Positions 10,447 to 22,784 of a stretch of DNA of 64,000 bases are shown here, one piece after another. Made by a program: the position numbers and the translations under genes. Source of the DNA: Albifimbria verrucaria (Eukaryota; Ascomycota; Sordariomycetes; Hypocreales; Stachybotryaceae); contig JAHREC010000018.1 in NCBI GenBank assembly GCA_020081605.1, forward strand, positions 6,324,001 to 6,388,000, given 5' to 3'. The first letter of the stretch is position 1; each line of letters starts with the position of its first letter. The notes below the pieces were generated by a model. The model did not search any database, was not told the DNA's origin, and saw nothing but the letters and a program-made list of their open reading frames with translations.

Positions 10447-11632
10447 GAATTATATGGATTAGTTAGCATGGTTTTGTACCATGGATTTAGACAAGACAAA
10501 TAGTTTGAAGAGTGATAGCTCACTGTAAAATACTATATGATTGACTTGAAGATTCGAAGTCTGCCAGATGTAGAATTGGACATTGTATACTTGTTGCAAT
10601 GCCTTTAGATTAAGTTATGTCTGATTTCACCTCTACCTTGAGTTATGCTAATACTGCTCCATGAATAACACCAACATTCAGCTTAGCGCTTGTGAGACGT
10701 GTTCTTTTCCTCGCCAATAAGTGTGCATTTGAACAAATCCTCTGGTCTGAAACAGGTCTTGTTACTAGAGGGCTCATGATATGGTATTAATTACTCTTGC
10801 TATAAGTCCATGCAGATGATGTATCTTGTCAAGCACCTGGATCTATGTAGACATTGTAGGCATTAAACATTGCTTTATTCCGTAGTGAACAATAGTCAAT
10901 TTAAAGTGTGGTAGAAGTTAGCCATAACTCTCTTGTTAAACATTGGTTGACTTCTTGAGAACTCGATATTACTTTTTTCAATTTAGTCGAGAGCTTCGGC
11001 ATATCGTTGACCTTGCACCATATATCTAGCACCTAAAGCGGCAAAGAAGCTACAATCATCTTTCGTAGCCGATTGAATAGTTTTCATGTCTCTAAACGTA
11101 AGGTTATGCAGGGTGCAACCAGAAATTCAGCTCCGACTCAACCATACAGTACTCTCATTCGTTTGATTCAATGTTGCGCCGAGACCTGCTATAAGTGTTT
11201 CTGCTTGTTTAGAGTAGGGGTTTCACACCTTTATGAAAGCATCAGACACTGTGAGACATTGTAGAAGGAGAACTAGTGGTAACTAGCCATTTGCAAGAGA
11301 GTGTCTTATTCCATGGCCACCACTAGGTTATCAGGTTCTCAATCTTGACTAGGATGTCAGAAGATGGCTCGCCACCAATAGTTTCATTACTCAGACATAG
11401 TTGAATGAATTTCCGGAGATAGTTAATCTTGTTACGACCCTCTCTTGTAACGCCTTCACTACATCAGATGTGCTATGGCTCAGTGTAATCAACCAAGTAC
11501 AGTGGTATGTTTCCATGAAAATACTAAATTATTGGCGTTGTGAACTGTACACTGGTTATGAAATGCGCCAGCCTGTTCGTATTTTTAAAATCCAAAACTC
11601 CACATAGTGAGAAAAGATGTCGTACAAAACAT
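10447..11632. other. Intergenic, AT-rich, between convergent genes
   Basis: Lies between the 3' ends of the fusion gene and the CAP gene. Only short reading frames without family signatures. No repeat or element recognised. Confidence 0.5.
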
Positions 11633-12271
11633 CTAGTACGGATTCTGCCCAGTAAAATTTCCCTGCGGAGAATACCGACCCACGACATAAACGGTGCCTT
11701 TAGAATCCTCTGCCCAACCCATTCCCAGTTTCTCACTAGACCTCCACAAGCATTGTGCTAATAATAGTTAGAACACTGCAACAATAGGGCGTTGGGGTTG
11801 CTTTTCTTCGAGAATAACGTACTGTAATGGCCATATGACCCAAAATCGCCCTCACCTATCGGCTGGCCCTGGTAATTAGCCTCCTCCGATAACCACATGT
11901 TGGCACTAAGCTCGAGTGGAGGTGTTTCCATGCCAGATGCGCTATACGAAAAGTAAAGGTTAGAAACAAAGTATTCGTTATTTTAACGATTTGGCAATAG
12001 CATTGCGAAATTTATAAAACATAAAAGAAATATAGAAGGCATTTGATTAGTATTAGAAAAGGACTTACGCTGCAAGATTCTCACCCTGGTCTGGACGTTG
12101 ATCACCTGAAGAATGCTGCAGCTCACCGATATCTGCTAGATATTGGGCGTACTGAGTGGCTTGATTCGCCAGATCATCGTCCCAAGTCAGAGGTTCGAGA
12201 TCCTTCTCCCTGCGCTTGTCGTTGTGGAGGCTTAAAGCTTTCTCCTGATCTTGGCTCAAAGCTTCAGACAT
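11633..12271 (-). CDS. CAP superfamily (PR-1/GAPR-1-like) protein, apparently without signal peptide
   Basis: A 148-residue CAP-domain protein. Exons are 12069-12271, 11823-11941 and 11633-11757; both introns are GT-AG and no frameshift is needed. The N terminus reads straight into the CAP fold: ALSLHNDKRREK, LTWDDDLANQATQYAQ, QGENLAA (the HNxxR and GENL signatures), then ANMWLSEEANY, GHYTQCLWRSSEKLGMGWA (the H-Y-T-Q-W-type CAP signature) and the end YVVGRYSPQGNFTGQ. No hydrophobic leader precedes it, unlike secreted fungal Pry proteins. It is closer in layout to cytosolic or Golgi-associated GAPR-1 forms, which bind lipids. An upstream exon coding for a leader cannot be fully excluded. Confidence 0.88.
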
Positions 12272-13230
12272 TTTTATGTACTGGCAGTCGGAAGTAATAC
12301 TAAAGTATATAAGGACGGTTTGCGCAACTAGAACAACACAGCTCAGACAATATCCTGATAGTGTCGCCTTTTCCTAATTCTATGCGAGAGTCCGCCTTCT
12401 TATACTTTAGCTTCCATTTAGCCCATCTTACATGATCCTTCACGATGGTAGGTGTTTTTGTAAGATTTATCGCATGATGGAGCTCAAATCCATGCAAACA
12501 AGCATCTTGACTCTAGCGCTGCTGACATCTTCGTTATTTTACCTCGGCTAGGCCTACTGAAGCCAGCCCACAATCACCTCACGTAATACCAAAGATGACA
12601 GTTGCAGGAGAAAAGCAGCTTCGGCAATCCACTTCATACAAATTGACCTTATGACACTCAATGGAAGATTATGTGAGCATCAAAAAGATGGCCGAGCTGT
12701 TAAAATACCACCATTTTTGGATCTCATGTCAGCGCCCAAGCATCATCTTCATTTACTAGCTTTTAGGTTGCGCTACGCGTTGCAGATTTCCGGAATATTG
12801 CAATGCGGAGAAGATTGGACGCCGGTCGTGGTCAAATGAATATCAGCAAATTCATGGTATCACTGGGGTTGAGCAGTAAGTTCAAGGTCGATTGATTTTA
12901 TACGCATAATAATGCATAGGATGCGTACTATAAAACTCGGGAATCCAAGAGATGCCTCGGTGACCAATTGAAGTATTCTGGTATGAAGCAGGAGGTACTG
13001 CTACATTGTCAATTTGTAGATGCCCCATACCGAAGAACATTCTTTTCTAAGATTAAATTGTTGATATACAGAATAGTGATTGTGCTCCAGAAGTTCCCTC
13101 TATTACTATCTTTAAAGTTTCTACTTCTTAATAAACTGCATCTAGTAGACGTTATCTTATATAGACTGCTAGTTACCATCTAGAGAAATAGAGCATGTTG
13201 TTCCGCCAGGACACAACTCCCACGATGGAG
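12272..13230. other. Intergenic upstream of the CAP gene
   Basis: No gene seen. The part near 13000-13190 is markedly AT-rich and could be a decayed repeat, but I find no element ends or repeat arms. Confidence 0.45.
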
Positions 13231-15372
13231 CTAATGCGCAAATCTGAAATCCAACCTCTTGTTTCCCTGGTCTTTTGTGGTGTCTAAATAGTTTCGCTTC
13301 TCCTCCTCAGTCAGAGCATTCCACTTCTTATCACGACTCCTGTTTCTGAGGACGTAGTAGCTCTTGATAAACAGGTACATGCAAATATTCAGAACCACTA
13401 CGATTAGCAAATTCCTGTTGCCTGTTCGGTATCTCGGGGCATCATATTTTCGGTAAACATTAGACGCCATGATACCCGCAGACTGTACACACATATTATA
13501 GAGTGCAGCAGACACAGTCCGTAGCCGTACAGTGTTAGAATTACGAGAATTCCAACTCACTTGTATAGCATGCGCTTCAAAAAGTCAGACTCATAACTTC
13601 CAGGGTTTCAATTAGATCAGACTTACGAGAAGGATATGCCAACAGCAAACTCAAAACTGCCCAAGCAAGCCATCGATTGATCTGGGTGATATCTACAACA
13701 TAGACGTAAATTAAGAAGGAAGCACCCAAATCTGCGAGAGCATGGCCAAAAATGCCCTTTGGTTCCATTGTTCCGAAAGGTAAGTGAGACCTAAAAGCGT
13801 AGCAATAGCCAACAGCGTATAAGGTATTGTCAACAGATTAGTAATGACGACACTGAAGCCCAGGTTCCGAAGTGTCAAAGTTAGGTACTGAGCCGGGGTG
13901 TGACGGGAATGAGCCAAGTCAGTCCAATGGCATAGAGTGGCCAAAGATCGTAGTCAGATAAACATTGGAGAAGCAGCTTCGGTGTGATCGGTTGACGATT
14001 GTGCATATCTCCTTTGCTTGGATCATCGCGAATGACCCGGTTGACCATGATAGTTTCCTCACTGCAAATGAATCAGCGCCGTATCTCATGTGTCGCCTCT
14101 TAGGCCTTACCGGTCTGAAAACCATCCATTCTTGCCACGAAACCAGTGCTTTGTTTGCGTTGGCCCGGCGGGCATCAAACCCCAAGCGAGAATTCCAACC
14201 ACGAGAGTGAGTAACCCCTACCGATTCTTAGATAGTTCTGGTGCGTCTTGTCACCATTTTACTTACCTCGAAAAGAAAAAGCCAACGCCATCCTTCGTAG
14301 CCATGCCAGCCGCGGAGTTGTAAGAAGCCAGCACCAAGGAAACCAGAAATAATGTCTGCTACTTGAAGAGCTGACCAGAAATACGCAAGACGGACCGAAA
14401 GCTCACTTGACTTGTAGAAGTAGCTGAGGTATAAAATAATCTGGGGTCATGGTTAAAGCAGCTCTCGTGAAACACGGGGCCGGGCGAAGAAACTCACATC
14501 AGGAATGAAGCCCCTTGCTATTGAATCATGTTAGTAGCAAGCCTTTTTAATCGTTGAGAGAGCAGCCTTACAAAGATACCCAGGAGTGAGCGGCAGACGA
14601 GGAACGAAGTCTTACCACTCAGCCAGAATTGCCCCTGAACAAAGTATCAGTAAAATTCAGACCACCAGGGATAATCACGAACAGCAGAGACCAAGCTCCA
14701 AATGCAGAGCTGAGCAGGGATCCATCTATCTGGCCCTAGCCATTTACTAACGAGCTGTGAGGGAGTTCCGCACAAAGGAAAGAGAGCCTGAAGACGGTAT
14801 TGCCAAGATTGAAGTCTGCGATGAAAATGAGATGAAGCTTCCCTCAGTACAGTCTGGTGAGCCTTACCATCAGTGTCCATGTGGAGATCACCCAAAAAAT
14901 TATCCGAGACAGCCTGGCTAAGATTTGAACGGTCAAGCTCTAGAGCAATGAACATCACGCAAGCGAAGAACATTATTCGCAAGTCGATCTTTCTTATCAA
15001 CTTGGTTTCTTCGTTGTATGTCCATCTTGCGGACGGATCAAAGCGATGAATATTCTCCCAGTCGGCCCGAGGCTGATACCTTTTGCCAGCTCGGCATCAT
15101 CAAAAACTGATTTTTGTGTAGCAATTGCGTTGCCATCTAGTGGCTTAGGGATAAGTTGCCACCAGTATTTGCGAGAAGGAGGGGAAGGCCGAGTGCTAGA
15201 GGGTCATTGATAGGCTCTGCAGCTTTGGCTGCAGGTAAAACGCTTTCGTTCGTAGGAGGATCAAGCAATGAGGAGCTGTGTCTCGTTTATCACTGCTAAC
15301 GTCTGAATAAGATGAGCCCGGGACCCTACGCTCTGTATCCGGCGGCGCAGCCTTGTTGAAGAAAGATGACAT
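13231..15372 (-). CDS. MFS anion:cation symporter (Dal5/Tna1-like), frameshifted
   Basis: Plasma-membrane transporter of the allantoate/nicotinate/pantothenate symporter group. From an ATG at 15372 the N terminus [17 protein letters not shown] leads to the family segment [18 protein letters not shown], then [37 protein letters not shown], a central loop, [29 protein letters not shown], and the diagnostic end [20 protein letters not shown] and [13 protein letters not shown], followed by a charged tail to the stop at 13231. The coding frame changes several times. Some changes are introns; others, in the N-terminal 120 codons, need one added base each. The substrate is probably an organic anion or vitamin-like acid. 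It is divergent from the TauD dioxygenase gene, so the two may be co-regulated. Confidence 0.82.
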
Positions 15373-16649
15373 TTTAAATTCGACTTAAGGTCTATGGTGC
15401 TGCTGGATTATCTTGCTAACATGAACGAAGATGGTAGGAAACAACATCCCTATTCAAGATTTATACATGACAGACCGGTCAAGATCCAGAATACACTCCC
15501 ATTCCGTAGAGAAGGTGGCGTGCTAGAAGATTGCGACATTCATCATACCCTGGCACTTGATGTGCACGTACGCGAGATGCAATCTGGCACGTCTTGGCTG
15601 ATGGAAACTAACGATTCTGGTCATACAGAGGTGGATGCTAGAACTGCATATTCCATCATTCAGCTGGAGATTCACACAAAGATGTGCGAAAAGTTCTTAG
15701 ATGGTACATCGTGATTTGACACGAAACATCGTTCCAGTTTTGCAATTCTAGCAGGTCACCGGAAAGTTGAGTTGAGAGATACATCAATGTTGACATTGAC
15801 GCATATTAGCATCTTGATGTCAAGTGGAAGGCGACGGCGGTATCGTCCCTGACAAGCCAAACAGGCTGAGTACCCAATTGTCTTCTACCATCTACCCAGT
15901 GATGCTACCCATTGTCCATTGAACTAAACCATTTTCTCAATGCCAAGAAATATTCTCATGCAAATGGATAATCGCACCATCATCACTAGCCGCCATTTCC
16001 AACGGCTATTGATGTAGAGGCCGCGATAACCGGATCAACCTACAGATTCCACTAAATAACATCGTGGGGGTGCCCAAGTACCGCAATCCAATCATGTTTC
16101 ATCGTCTTTGGTTGTATTTGGTTATCACTGATGGCGCCATTCGTTTCCGTGATTCATATCAGTGAATGCAATGTTGCAACTCACCAGCCAAGACTGCAGC
16201 ACGCAATCCGGGTGGCTCGATTGTTCAATTATGTGCGGAGCATCGGCATCACTGCTGACGGGTGGAGGGTAGTTGCGGGGTGATTAGGCGAATATGGGGT
16301 CAACTTGAGCTCATTCGTTGGAGCTTCGGAGCATAAGTTGTGGAGATCACGACATCTTGTAGAAGATTGTCACCATTCAGCATCCAAAGACCAAAGTGTG
16401 TGTCCTCGGTTCATGGGGCGATCGGCCGACGGTGCGGGGCGTTGGAAGCAGCTGAAATCAATCAACATATATGGTTTAGTAATGAGCTTCTGCCAAGCCA
16501 TTCGTTGAGAGCTTGGGTTCAATTACTCAGGAAGTCTTGTTCGAAGCATTTAAGACGACGATTGTCAGCCAAAAGAAAGTCCTGTAAAACCTCCCTCCCC
16601 AGTTTCACAGGCCTCACTAGATCTTGCAAGACACCCTTAACAAGCCATC
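15373..16649. other. Divergent promoter region of the MFS (-) and TauD (+) genes
   Basis: 1.3 kb with no gene that I can support; a 106-codon frame at 15394-15714 has no family features. It should hold both promoters. Confidence 0.5.
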
Positions 16650-17892
16650 ATGGCCCCATCAGCTACTGAGCCAGTGATTAATGTAAAGTCCGATCGACCA
16701 CAGCCACTTAAGCTATCAGGGGCTCTCAATGATTACGAAGCATTTGATGTAACTCCAGTCATTGGTCGCGAGTTCCCGAAAGCCAATCTCGTCGACTGGT
16801 TGAGTGCCGACAACGCAGATGAGCTGATACGTGACTTGGCCATTACGAGTGCGTCGTAGCAAGCACATTTCTAACAGCAATTGCTGACGAGGATCATAGT
16901 TTCCCAGCGTGGAGTTGTCTTCTTCCGTGCCCAGGATAATCTTACAAATGAGCTACAGAAGAAGTTGATTCGCCGCCTCGGCGAGTTGACAGGCCGCCCA
17001 GCATCATCTGGTCTTCATATACACCCCATCCTGAATTCGGAGCGCGAGTTGGGCGGCGACGATCTCGAGATTAGTACCATTAGCTCAAAACAGCACAAGA
17101 AATTGTACACGCGTGATGAAGTTGACGGTGTTGTTACTGGGCGACATGAGAGCAAGGAAATATGGCATTCAGATATTGCGTTCGAGCCTTATCCTGCCGA
17201 CTATACTTCTCTTCGCTTAACTGAGCTCCCAAAGACGGGAGGAGGTAAGAATTTTCCAACCCAAATTTTTTTGACTCCATGGCTGATATTGTGTCAGATA
17301 CATTGTGGGCGTCAGGTTATGACATATATGATCAATTGAGCCCAGCATATCAGAAGTTTCTCGAAACCCTGAACGCTACATTTCACCAGCCAAATTTCGC
17401 TAAAGCTGCAGAGAAAAACGGCTTTAAGCTCTATGATCAGCCTCGCGGCTCGCCAGAGAATATCGGGTCTGAGCTTAAAGCAATTCACCCTGTGATCCGA
17501 ACGAATCCAGTCACAGGCTGGAAGAGTGTCTTTCCTATCGGTGCACACGTTGGACATATCAACGGGGTGACCAAAACGGAGAGTGATCATTTACTCAAAT
17601 GGTTTTATGATCTTGCCAAGGACCACGTCGTTCAGGTTCGACTGAAGTGGCAAAATCCAAATGATATCGGTTAGTTGCCTATTAGGAGAGTGCACTGAAC
17701 TCTGCTAACTCGGATTTTGTTCTAGCGATATGGGATAATCGCAGTGTCTTCCACACTGCTACTTTTGATTACCTTCACATCGGTGATCGATTTGGTGTGC
17801 GAGTCGTCGGCATTGGTGAACGGCCATACCTTGATCCCAATAGTAAATCGAAGGCCGAAAGTCAGGACCCTCCTACCACTGAATCAGATTAG
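16650..17892 (+). CDS. TauD/TfdA-type Fe(II)/2-oxoglutarate dioxygenase
   Basis: Intact 360-residue enzyme. Exons are 16650-16848, 16900-17244, 17298-17669 and 17726-17892; all introns are short (51-56 bp) and GT-AG. The iron-binding HxD is in WHSDIAFEPYPADYTSLR. The distal part holds the third ligand, IWDNRSVFHTATFDY, followed by the 2-oxoglutarate-binding arginine region and the end GIGERPYLD typical of fungal TauD homologues. Family members cleave taurine or alkylsulphonates, degrade chlorophenoxy acids, or hydroxylate secondary metabolites, all with 2-oxoglutarate decarboxylation. The sequence does not tell which. The neighbouring divergent transporter would fit uptake and use of an organic acid or sulphonate; a tailoring role next to the prenyltransferase is an alternative. 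Confidence 0.93.
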
Positions 17893-18549
17893 TTCCTGTG
17901 CTAAGAACAACGAAGTCGTTGGGGCACATCCTGGACTATATCGTGACGGAAATTGTGGATGAACTTCTTAATATGCCTGGTTGTCTACTCAGCCCAACTC
18001 AAAGTATTTAGTTCATATCACAAATTGAGTTGCTGGTCATGAGAGATCAAAGTTATATAGTTAATATGCTTATGATGAATGGAAATTTATTATCACTATA
18101 ACCTGTCAAAGCGACGAATATTATAGCAGGTTGACGGACGATGTCAAGATAATGACATGTAGGTGGCAAACACACGCCTTATAACAGCTGGGAAATAGCT
18201 CATCATTCACCCCGTTGACATGTCCAACGTGTGTATCCTCATACCATTGGGGATCTTCAAGTATTTACAACTTACTGATTTCAGAAGTTTACATAAACCA
18301 AATGACGGACAACTTTTGCTCCATTTTCTGATTCTATAGGGTAAGGGCCGACGAAAGAGCTTACAAAGGGCAGTTCGTTTTGGGGGTAAGCACACGCAAA
18401 GAATACCACGAGGCAAATAACCATGACTAGATCTTCTCGAGGTAGAGATTCGCGAGCTGTGACGGAGCAAGATATAAACAGCATAATACAGAACGCTTCA
18501 ATATTAGGCGTATTACTGAGAGAAGTGATAGTTATCTAAAGTCGAGTAT
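17893..18549. other. Intergenic between convergent TauD and tyrosinase genes
   Basis: No gene supported. A short hydrophobic frame on the minus strand (18281-18484) has no family match that I can see. Confidence 0.5.
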
Positions 18550-19949
18550 CTAGGCATAAATATAGCAAAATGGCGCACCACCCAGTGTGTTTAACGCGTC
18601 CTTGATGTTAATGATAGGAGCATTCACACCGAGGTCTAGGGGTCTGTCTTGAGAGCATCGCGGCTCGGAGGCTGGTTAAGAATCGTAATGGTGCCTGCAA
18701 TGTCAAATGCCTTGGGGAGGTGGAGGGCCTGCCAGATCCAGTATAGACGATCGACCATGGAATGGTGAAGGAAGAAGGAAGGGTCAGTTGGCGAGGAAAG
18801 AGATCGGTCGCGTCACCTCCAGCCGTGAAGTGGCCTGCGGCATGCATACCCAAGAAACCATCACTAAAGCGTCCCTGGAACTCATCCTGGAACAGCTTGA
18901 TAGAACCAGAAGCGTCACCGAGAGTGACGTTGAACAAGTTGGCAGTAGTCATCCAAGTCTTTGTGGCATACGAGGTGAGATCGCGACGAAGGCATCTCGG
19001 GTTATGGGCCATAGGACCATTGGGATTTGGTAAGAGCCCATCCATCCCAGGTGCTAAAGGACCAAGGTTGACGACCATACTACAACGGTGAGCGATTAGT
19101 TTGTGCAGAGAATACAATCAGAGGGAATTACTTACTCCTTGAAAGGGCCACTCTTAACGCAACCACCACCTTTGCCAGAGGGCAAGAAAATATTGTTCGA
19201 ACCGGAGAGACTGCCATTATGCGCAACAAACTCTCCGTCACCACTCATGCTGGTGTCACTGCCATCGTAGACTGGTGACTTGGATATGTCATCCTGATGA
19301 GCAAAGTAGTTCCAGTACTACACCACAAAATGTCAGCTTCCTCGTGTCAATAGGCCGAAAAACTGTACATACAGGCTGAGTGCCCCGATAGCCACATTCG
19401 GTTTGGAGCGCATTCTCATAAGCCCAGGTAAAGTATCGATGCCATGTCAAGAAATTACCCTGTACAAGTTCGTTAAATCCTATCCATTTACACTTGGAGG
19501 AGATCGTCTTACGGTCCCATGAATTTCCAGGGTCTTGTTAATGTGGATGGCAACAAAGTCATCGTACCTCGTACGAGCACCAGGAGCAAAAGCTGGGTCC
19601 GATTTTGATGGCAACTTCTGGAGGCACTGGACAGCCTTGATGTACGACTTGCGCTCATTGGCACTCAATGCAGCCCTAACATGGGAACACTACCGTCAGC
19701 TAAATCTTGAACTCGAATGAATGTCCAGGTATGCTCACCAATCCTTACGAATGCGAGCATTAGCCAGTGAGCAGGCACGCTTTCCAACATTACCATCGCC
19801 CGTAGAGGCTTCTAAAGAATCAATCGCCTGCTGCTGGAGGTTTGAAAGCAAAGTTAGAGCATCCTCGTCTGCACGAAGCTGCAGAGGGCTTGCACTGGTA
19901 ACACTAGCGAACAAAAGCCCGAGGGGACGACGAAGCGAGGGAGCTGCAT
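18550..19949 (-). CDS. Secreted tyrosinase/catechol oxidase A (three single-base frameshifts)
   Basis: Type-3 copper oxidase that hydroxylates phenols or oxidises catechols. The start at 19949 gives a signal peptide (MQLPRFVVP, then LLFASVTSA). CuA histidines sit in FVAIHINKTLEIHG and FLTWHRYFTWAYENAL; CuB in GMHAAGHFTAGGD and FFLHHSMVDRLYWIWQ; the mature end is PFCYIYA. GT-AG introns split the CuA region and the central part. One base is missing in CCCC at 19923-19926 (signal peptide), near 18796 (before the second CuB part) and in CCCC at 18639-18642 (near the end). All catalytic histidines are present once the frame is followed, so an active enzyme is likely if these are assembly errors. 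It differs clearly from the second tyrosinase at 30181. Confidence 0.88.
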
Positions 19950-21273
19950 GACGACCGGTTGCAGAATGCGAATGGGGCCTTGTGGTGATGTGCTACCGAA
20001 ACCAGGGGTCGTCTTCAAGCAGGGTGTGACGCTAGGGGGAGACAGGCCTAAGACTAAATTGTCCTGTTGAACAAAACAGAGCGGACTGCAGGGCAAAAAT
20101 GGCAAGACGAATCATATATATTGTCCTCCAGGTACGATCATACATTGCTCAACTAGACCCATCGAACTACGAGCTATGTTAGCTCCCCTTGTCGCAGACT
20201 ATTGATATTAGAAGTCATGCTACACAGTTATTGCCAGCATGGGTGAGAAGAGAGCTATTCGTGGCTGTACCCATTAAATGATTCCACAGTTAGAGCCAGA
20301 TGGATGGGCAAAGGGATATTAGCAGATACGGAAGCCAATCATCGTGGCCAAACCCCTTGTTCACTTTACCCTGGCTGTACCAGATGTCCGGATGGTTGCA
20401 TCGCTGCCCCGCTTCATTCTCCTTCACACAGAGGGCACAATGTGGCGAACTCTGGCCGAGTCTGGTTATCTGATCCGTGGATCAAGTCTTGTTGGTTGTG
20501 CAATGATCCCAATCCAGGATCAGTCCCGCGACCCACAATGAGTAGACTCTCCTCCTTGGCTTAATATACAGTATCGGTGTAATTGGTGCCGGGAGAATCG
20601 GGGATTGCGAGGACTGGATTGCCGTGTGTGGGGTCGATGGAGACTTCGTTGCGAGAGCCAGTTGGCGGCCGATATTCGCAGCAGGGGTTAGAAACCCTTA
20701 AGACGCGGCAGCTGAATGCCGCTATTCCGGGTAAAACCCAGGCGGAAGAGCGTAAACTACCAGATTGCAACCAAGAGGGTAAATACGAGAGGCTGTGGCC
20801 CGGAACCCCTGTTCGGTCGCAAGAGATCTTGAATAATACAGGCGGTGGCCAGCAAAAGGTTCCGTCACACCGGTCCAGGGATGCAGCACATGAAATCTGT
20901 CTCCCTGCATGCCATCGGGGATTCAACCCAAAGTAGAATATGGAAGACGTCTGAAGCTTCAATGGACACCAGTAACGTCCATTTTGTCCATCTCGCAACC
21001 CATATACAGGGCTATACGTTTCATCCTAACCAAAAGCGGTTTCATTATTGGTTTTATATGCTGAGGAAGCACATATAGTGATCATATAGAAATCTCTGGT
21101 CTTCGAGGTTGCCGTAATATCAAGAAACTTCAACAGTCACTTTGTGTCGTACAGCCTATTTCTAGTGCCGCTTGTTTTACTCATATCTTGGTTATGGTAA
21201 ATAACCGCATGGTCTAGGCCATCTGTGGCATCTCCAGTGCTTTACCCTTTCTATCACTTTGTCGCAAATCACC
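19950..21273. other. Divergent promoter region of tyrosinase A (-) and receptor 2 (+)
   Basis: 1.3 kb. Reading frames of up to 145 codons on the minus strand (20561-20998) show no domain or compositional support. No gene called. Confidence 0.5.
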
Positions 21274-22784
21274 ATGACCGGTCCAGGGCCGCCTCCATTA
21301 CCAACTTTGACGGCTGAACAAAGAGCAGAGTCGAACTTGGCACGAATTTTAGCTGTCTCTTCGGTCTTCAATATCATTGCGCTCGTATCAGTCGGTGTAC
21401 GATTATACACTCGTCTTGTCATCGTCAAGTCACCCGCCAGTGACGATGCCGTCATGGTTTTTGCCGGCGTACGTCGATTCTTCTATCTTAATTGCAACCA
21501 GCATCCGGCGTTCTCGAGTCAAGAAGGTTTGCTGATATGATGTCGGACTTTCTAGTTGGGGGCTCTCGGTGGTCTCATCTGCTTTATACTGCAGGGTTAT
21601 CATGGCCTAGGGAGGCATTTTCAGGTCATTGAGCAAGATGACTTCGTCGAGCTTCTCAAACTCAATTTCGTCCAATCTATTGTCAGCCATATCGTTGCTC
21701 TTGGCCTCCTCAAGATATCCCTTGCCATCACACTGCTGCGCTTGAGTCGCGGTCGATGGTATACTTGGTCCTTGTGGGCTCTCATAGGTGCGCCTCATCT
21801 TCAACGACTTTCTAAATTTACCATCAGCCGTACAATTCATAATGGCTAACAGATACACCGCCGTGCAGTTTTCGTTGGGTGTTACACGCTTATGGCTTGC
21901 CTGACCTTCTTCTTCCATTGTAACCGAATTGAAGGTAATTGGGACTTAATGTCGGGCGCCAAGTGCTACAGTATCGACCTTTTCGTGGATTTTGCTCTTG
22001 TCAACACATGTAAGTTCTCGCAATGCTCTATTTGGGCATCACTGACCAACTTAGCTTTCAACATCTTCACAGATATCGTCTCGGCTACCTTGCCCATTCC
22101 CATCATTTGGACTTTGAAGATGAAGCGCCGCACTCGTGTGTACCTGATTGGCATATTGAGCTTGGGCTATCTGTGAGAACAGCCATCGATCAACACGTGG
22201 CCTTGATGCTAATATATTGTGATAGGGCAGTAGCTGCTGGCGTGGTCAAAGCAGTTTACCAAATTGGGTTTGCAGGTGAAATGGATTCGCAATTGTGAGC
22301 CTACCTGTTGCGCTGGATTTGCTGAGTACTAACAAGAGCTTGTAGCGAGCAATCAGTTCAATTTTGGGGATTGTATGTCGAGCAACTTATGTGTCCTTCT
22401 TCTCGGGGACAAGTCACTAACGTGTGTAGTCTACAACTCAACCTTGCCATCATCGCAGCCTGCGCTCCAACCTTCAAACCCTTGGTTGGCCACGCGCTCA
22501 AGCTTTCAAGCACAGACAAATATTACGCTGGCTACTATGGGCAAAACTCGAGAGCCACAGCATCACGACGAACTAGAAACACAGCGAACCCCGAGAATGA
22601 GTGGGAGCTCGAGGACAATGCATTCACGCGCGCAAACAATCCCAATAATACCACGCATATCAGTAGAAACACACCTATGTGGGATAAGACGAGTGGTGAA
22701 CGATCTGGTAGCGAGGAGATCATACTACAGGGTGGAGACGAGCATGGGATCCGAAAAACGACTGAGATCTCTGTGCAAAGATAG
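21274..22784 (+). CDS. Rhodopsin-like (PTH11-type) fungal integral membrane protein 2
   Basis: Second member of the fungal rhodopsin-domain family. Exon 1 (21274-21468) codes for an extracellular N terminus and a first helix ending in the family signature RLYTRLVIVKSPASDDAVM. Exon 2 starts at 21556. Later segments are FVQSIVSHIVALGLLKISLA, MACLTFFFHCNRIEGNWD, FNIFTDIVSATLPIPIIWTL, AAGVVKAVYQIGFAGEMD and LQLNLAIIAACAPTFKPLVG, followed by a polar cytoplasmic tail of about 90 residues rich in Asn, Thr and Arg. At least five GT-AG introns are visible. One base is missing in TTTT at 21869-21872 and perhaps one near 21787. The family contains receptor-like proteins such as PTH11; the ligand is unknown. 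It is divergent from tyrosinase A. Confidence 0.85.

Noticed and set aside
13000..13190. RIP-mutated transposon remnant
   Set aside because: The stretch is AT-rich, but I see no terminal repeats, no coding trace and no second copy in the window to compare.
15394..15714. 106-codon plus-strand frame upstream of the Dal5-type gene
   Set aside because: No family features, no intron or leader, and it lies in the likely promoter of a divergent gene.
18281..18484. Hydrophobic minus-strand frame that could be a membrane exon
   Set aside because: Only one hydrophobic stretch, no neighbouring exons, and no link to tyrosinase A, which ends at 18550.
20561..20998. 145-codon minus-strand frame
   Set aside because: Low-complexity translation with many cysteines and prolines and no recognisable motif; overlaps similar frames on the other strand.
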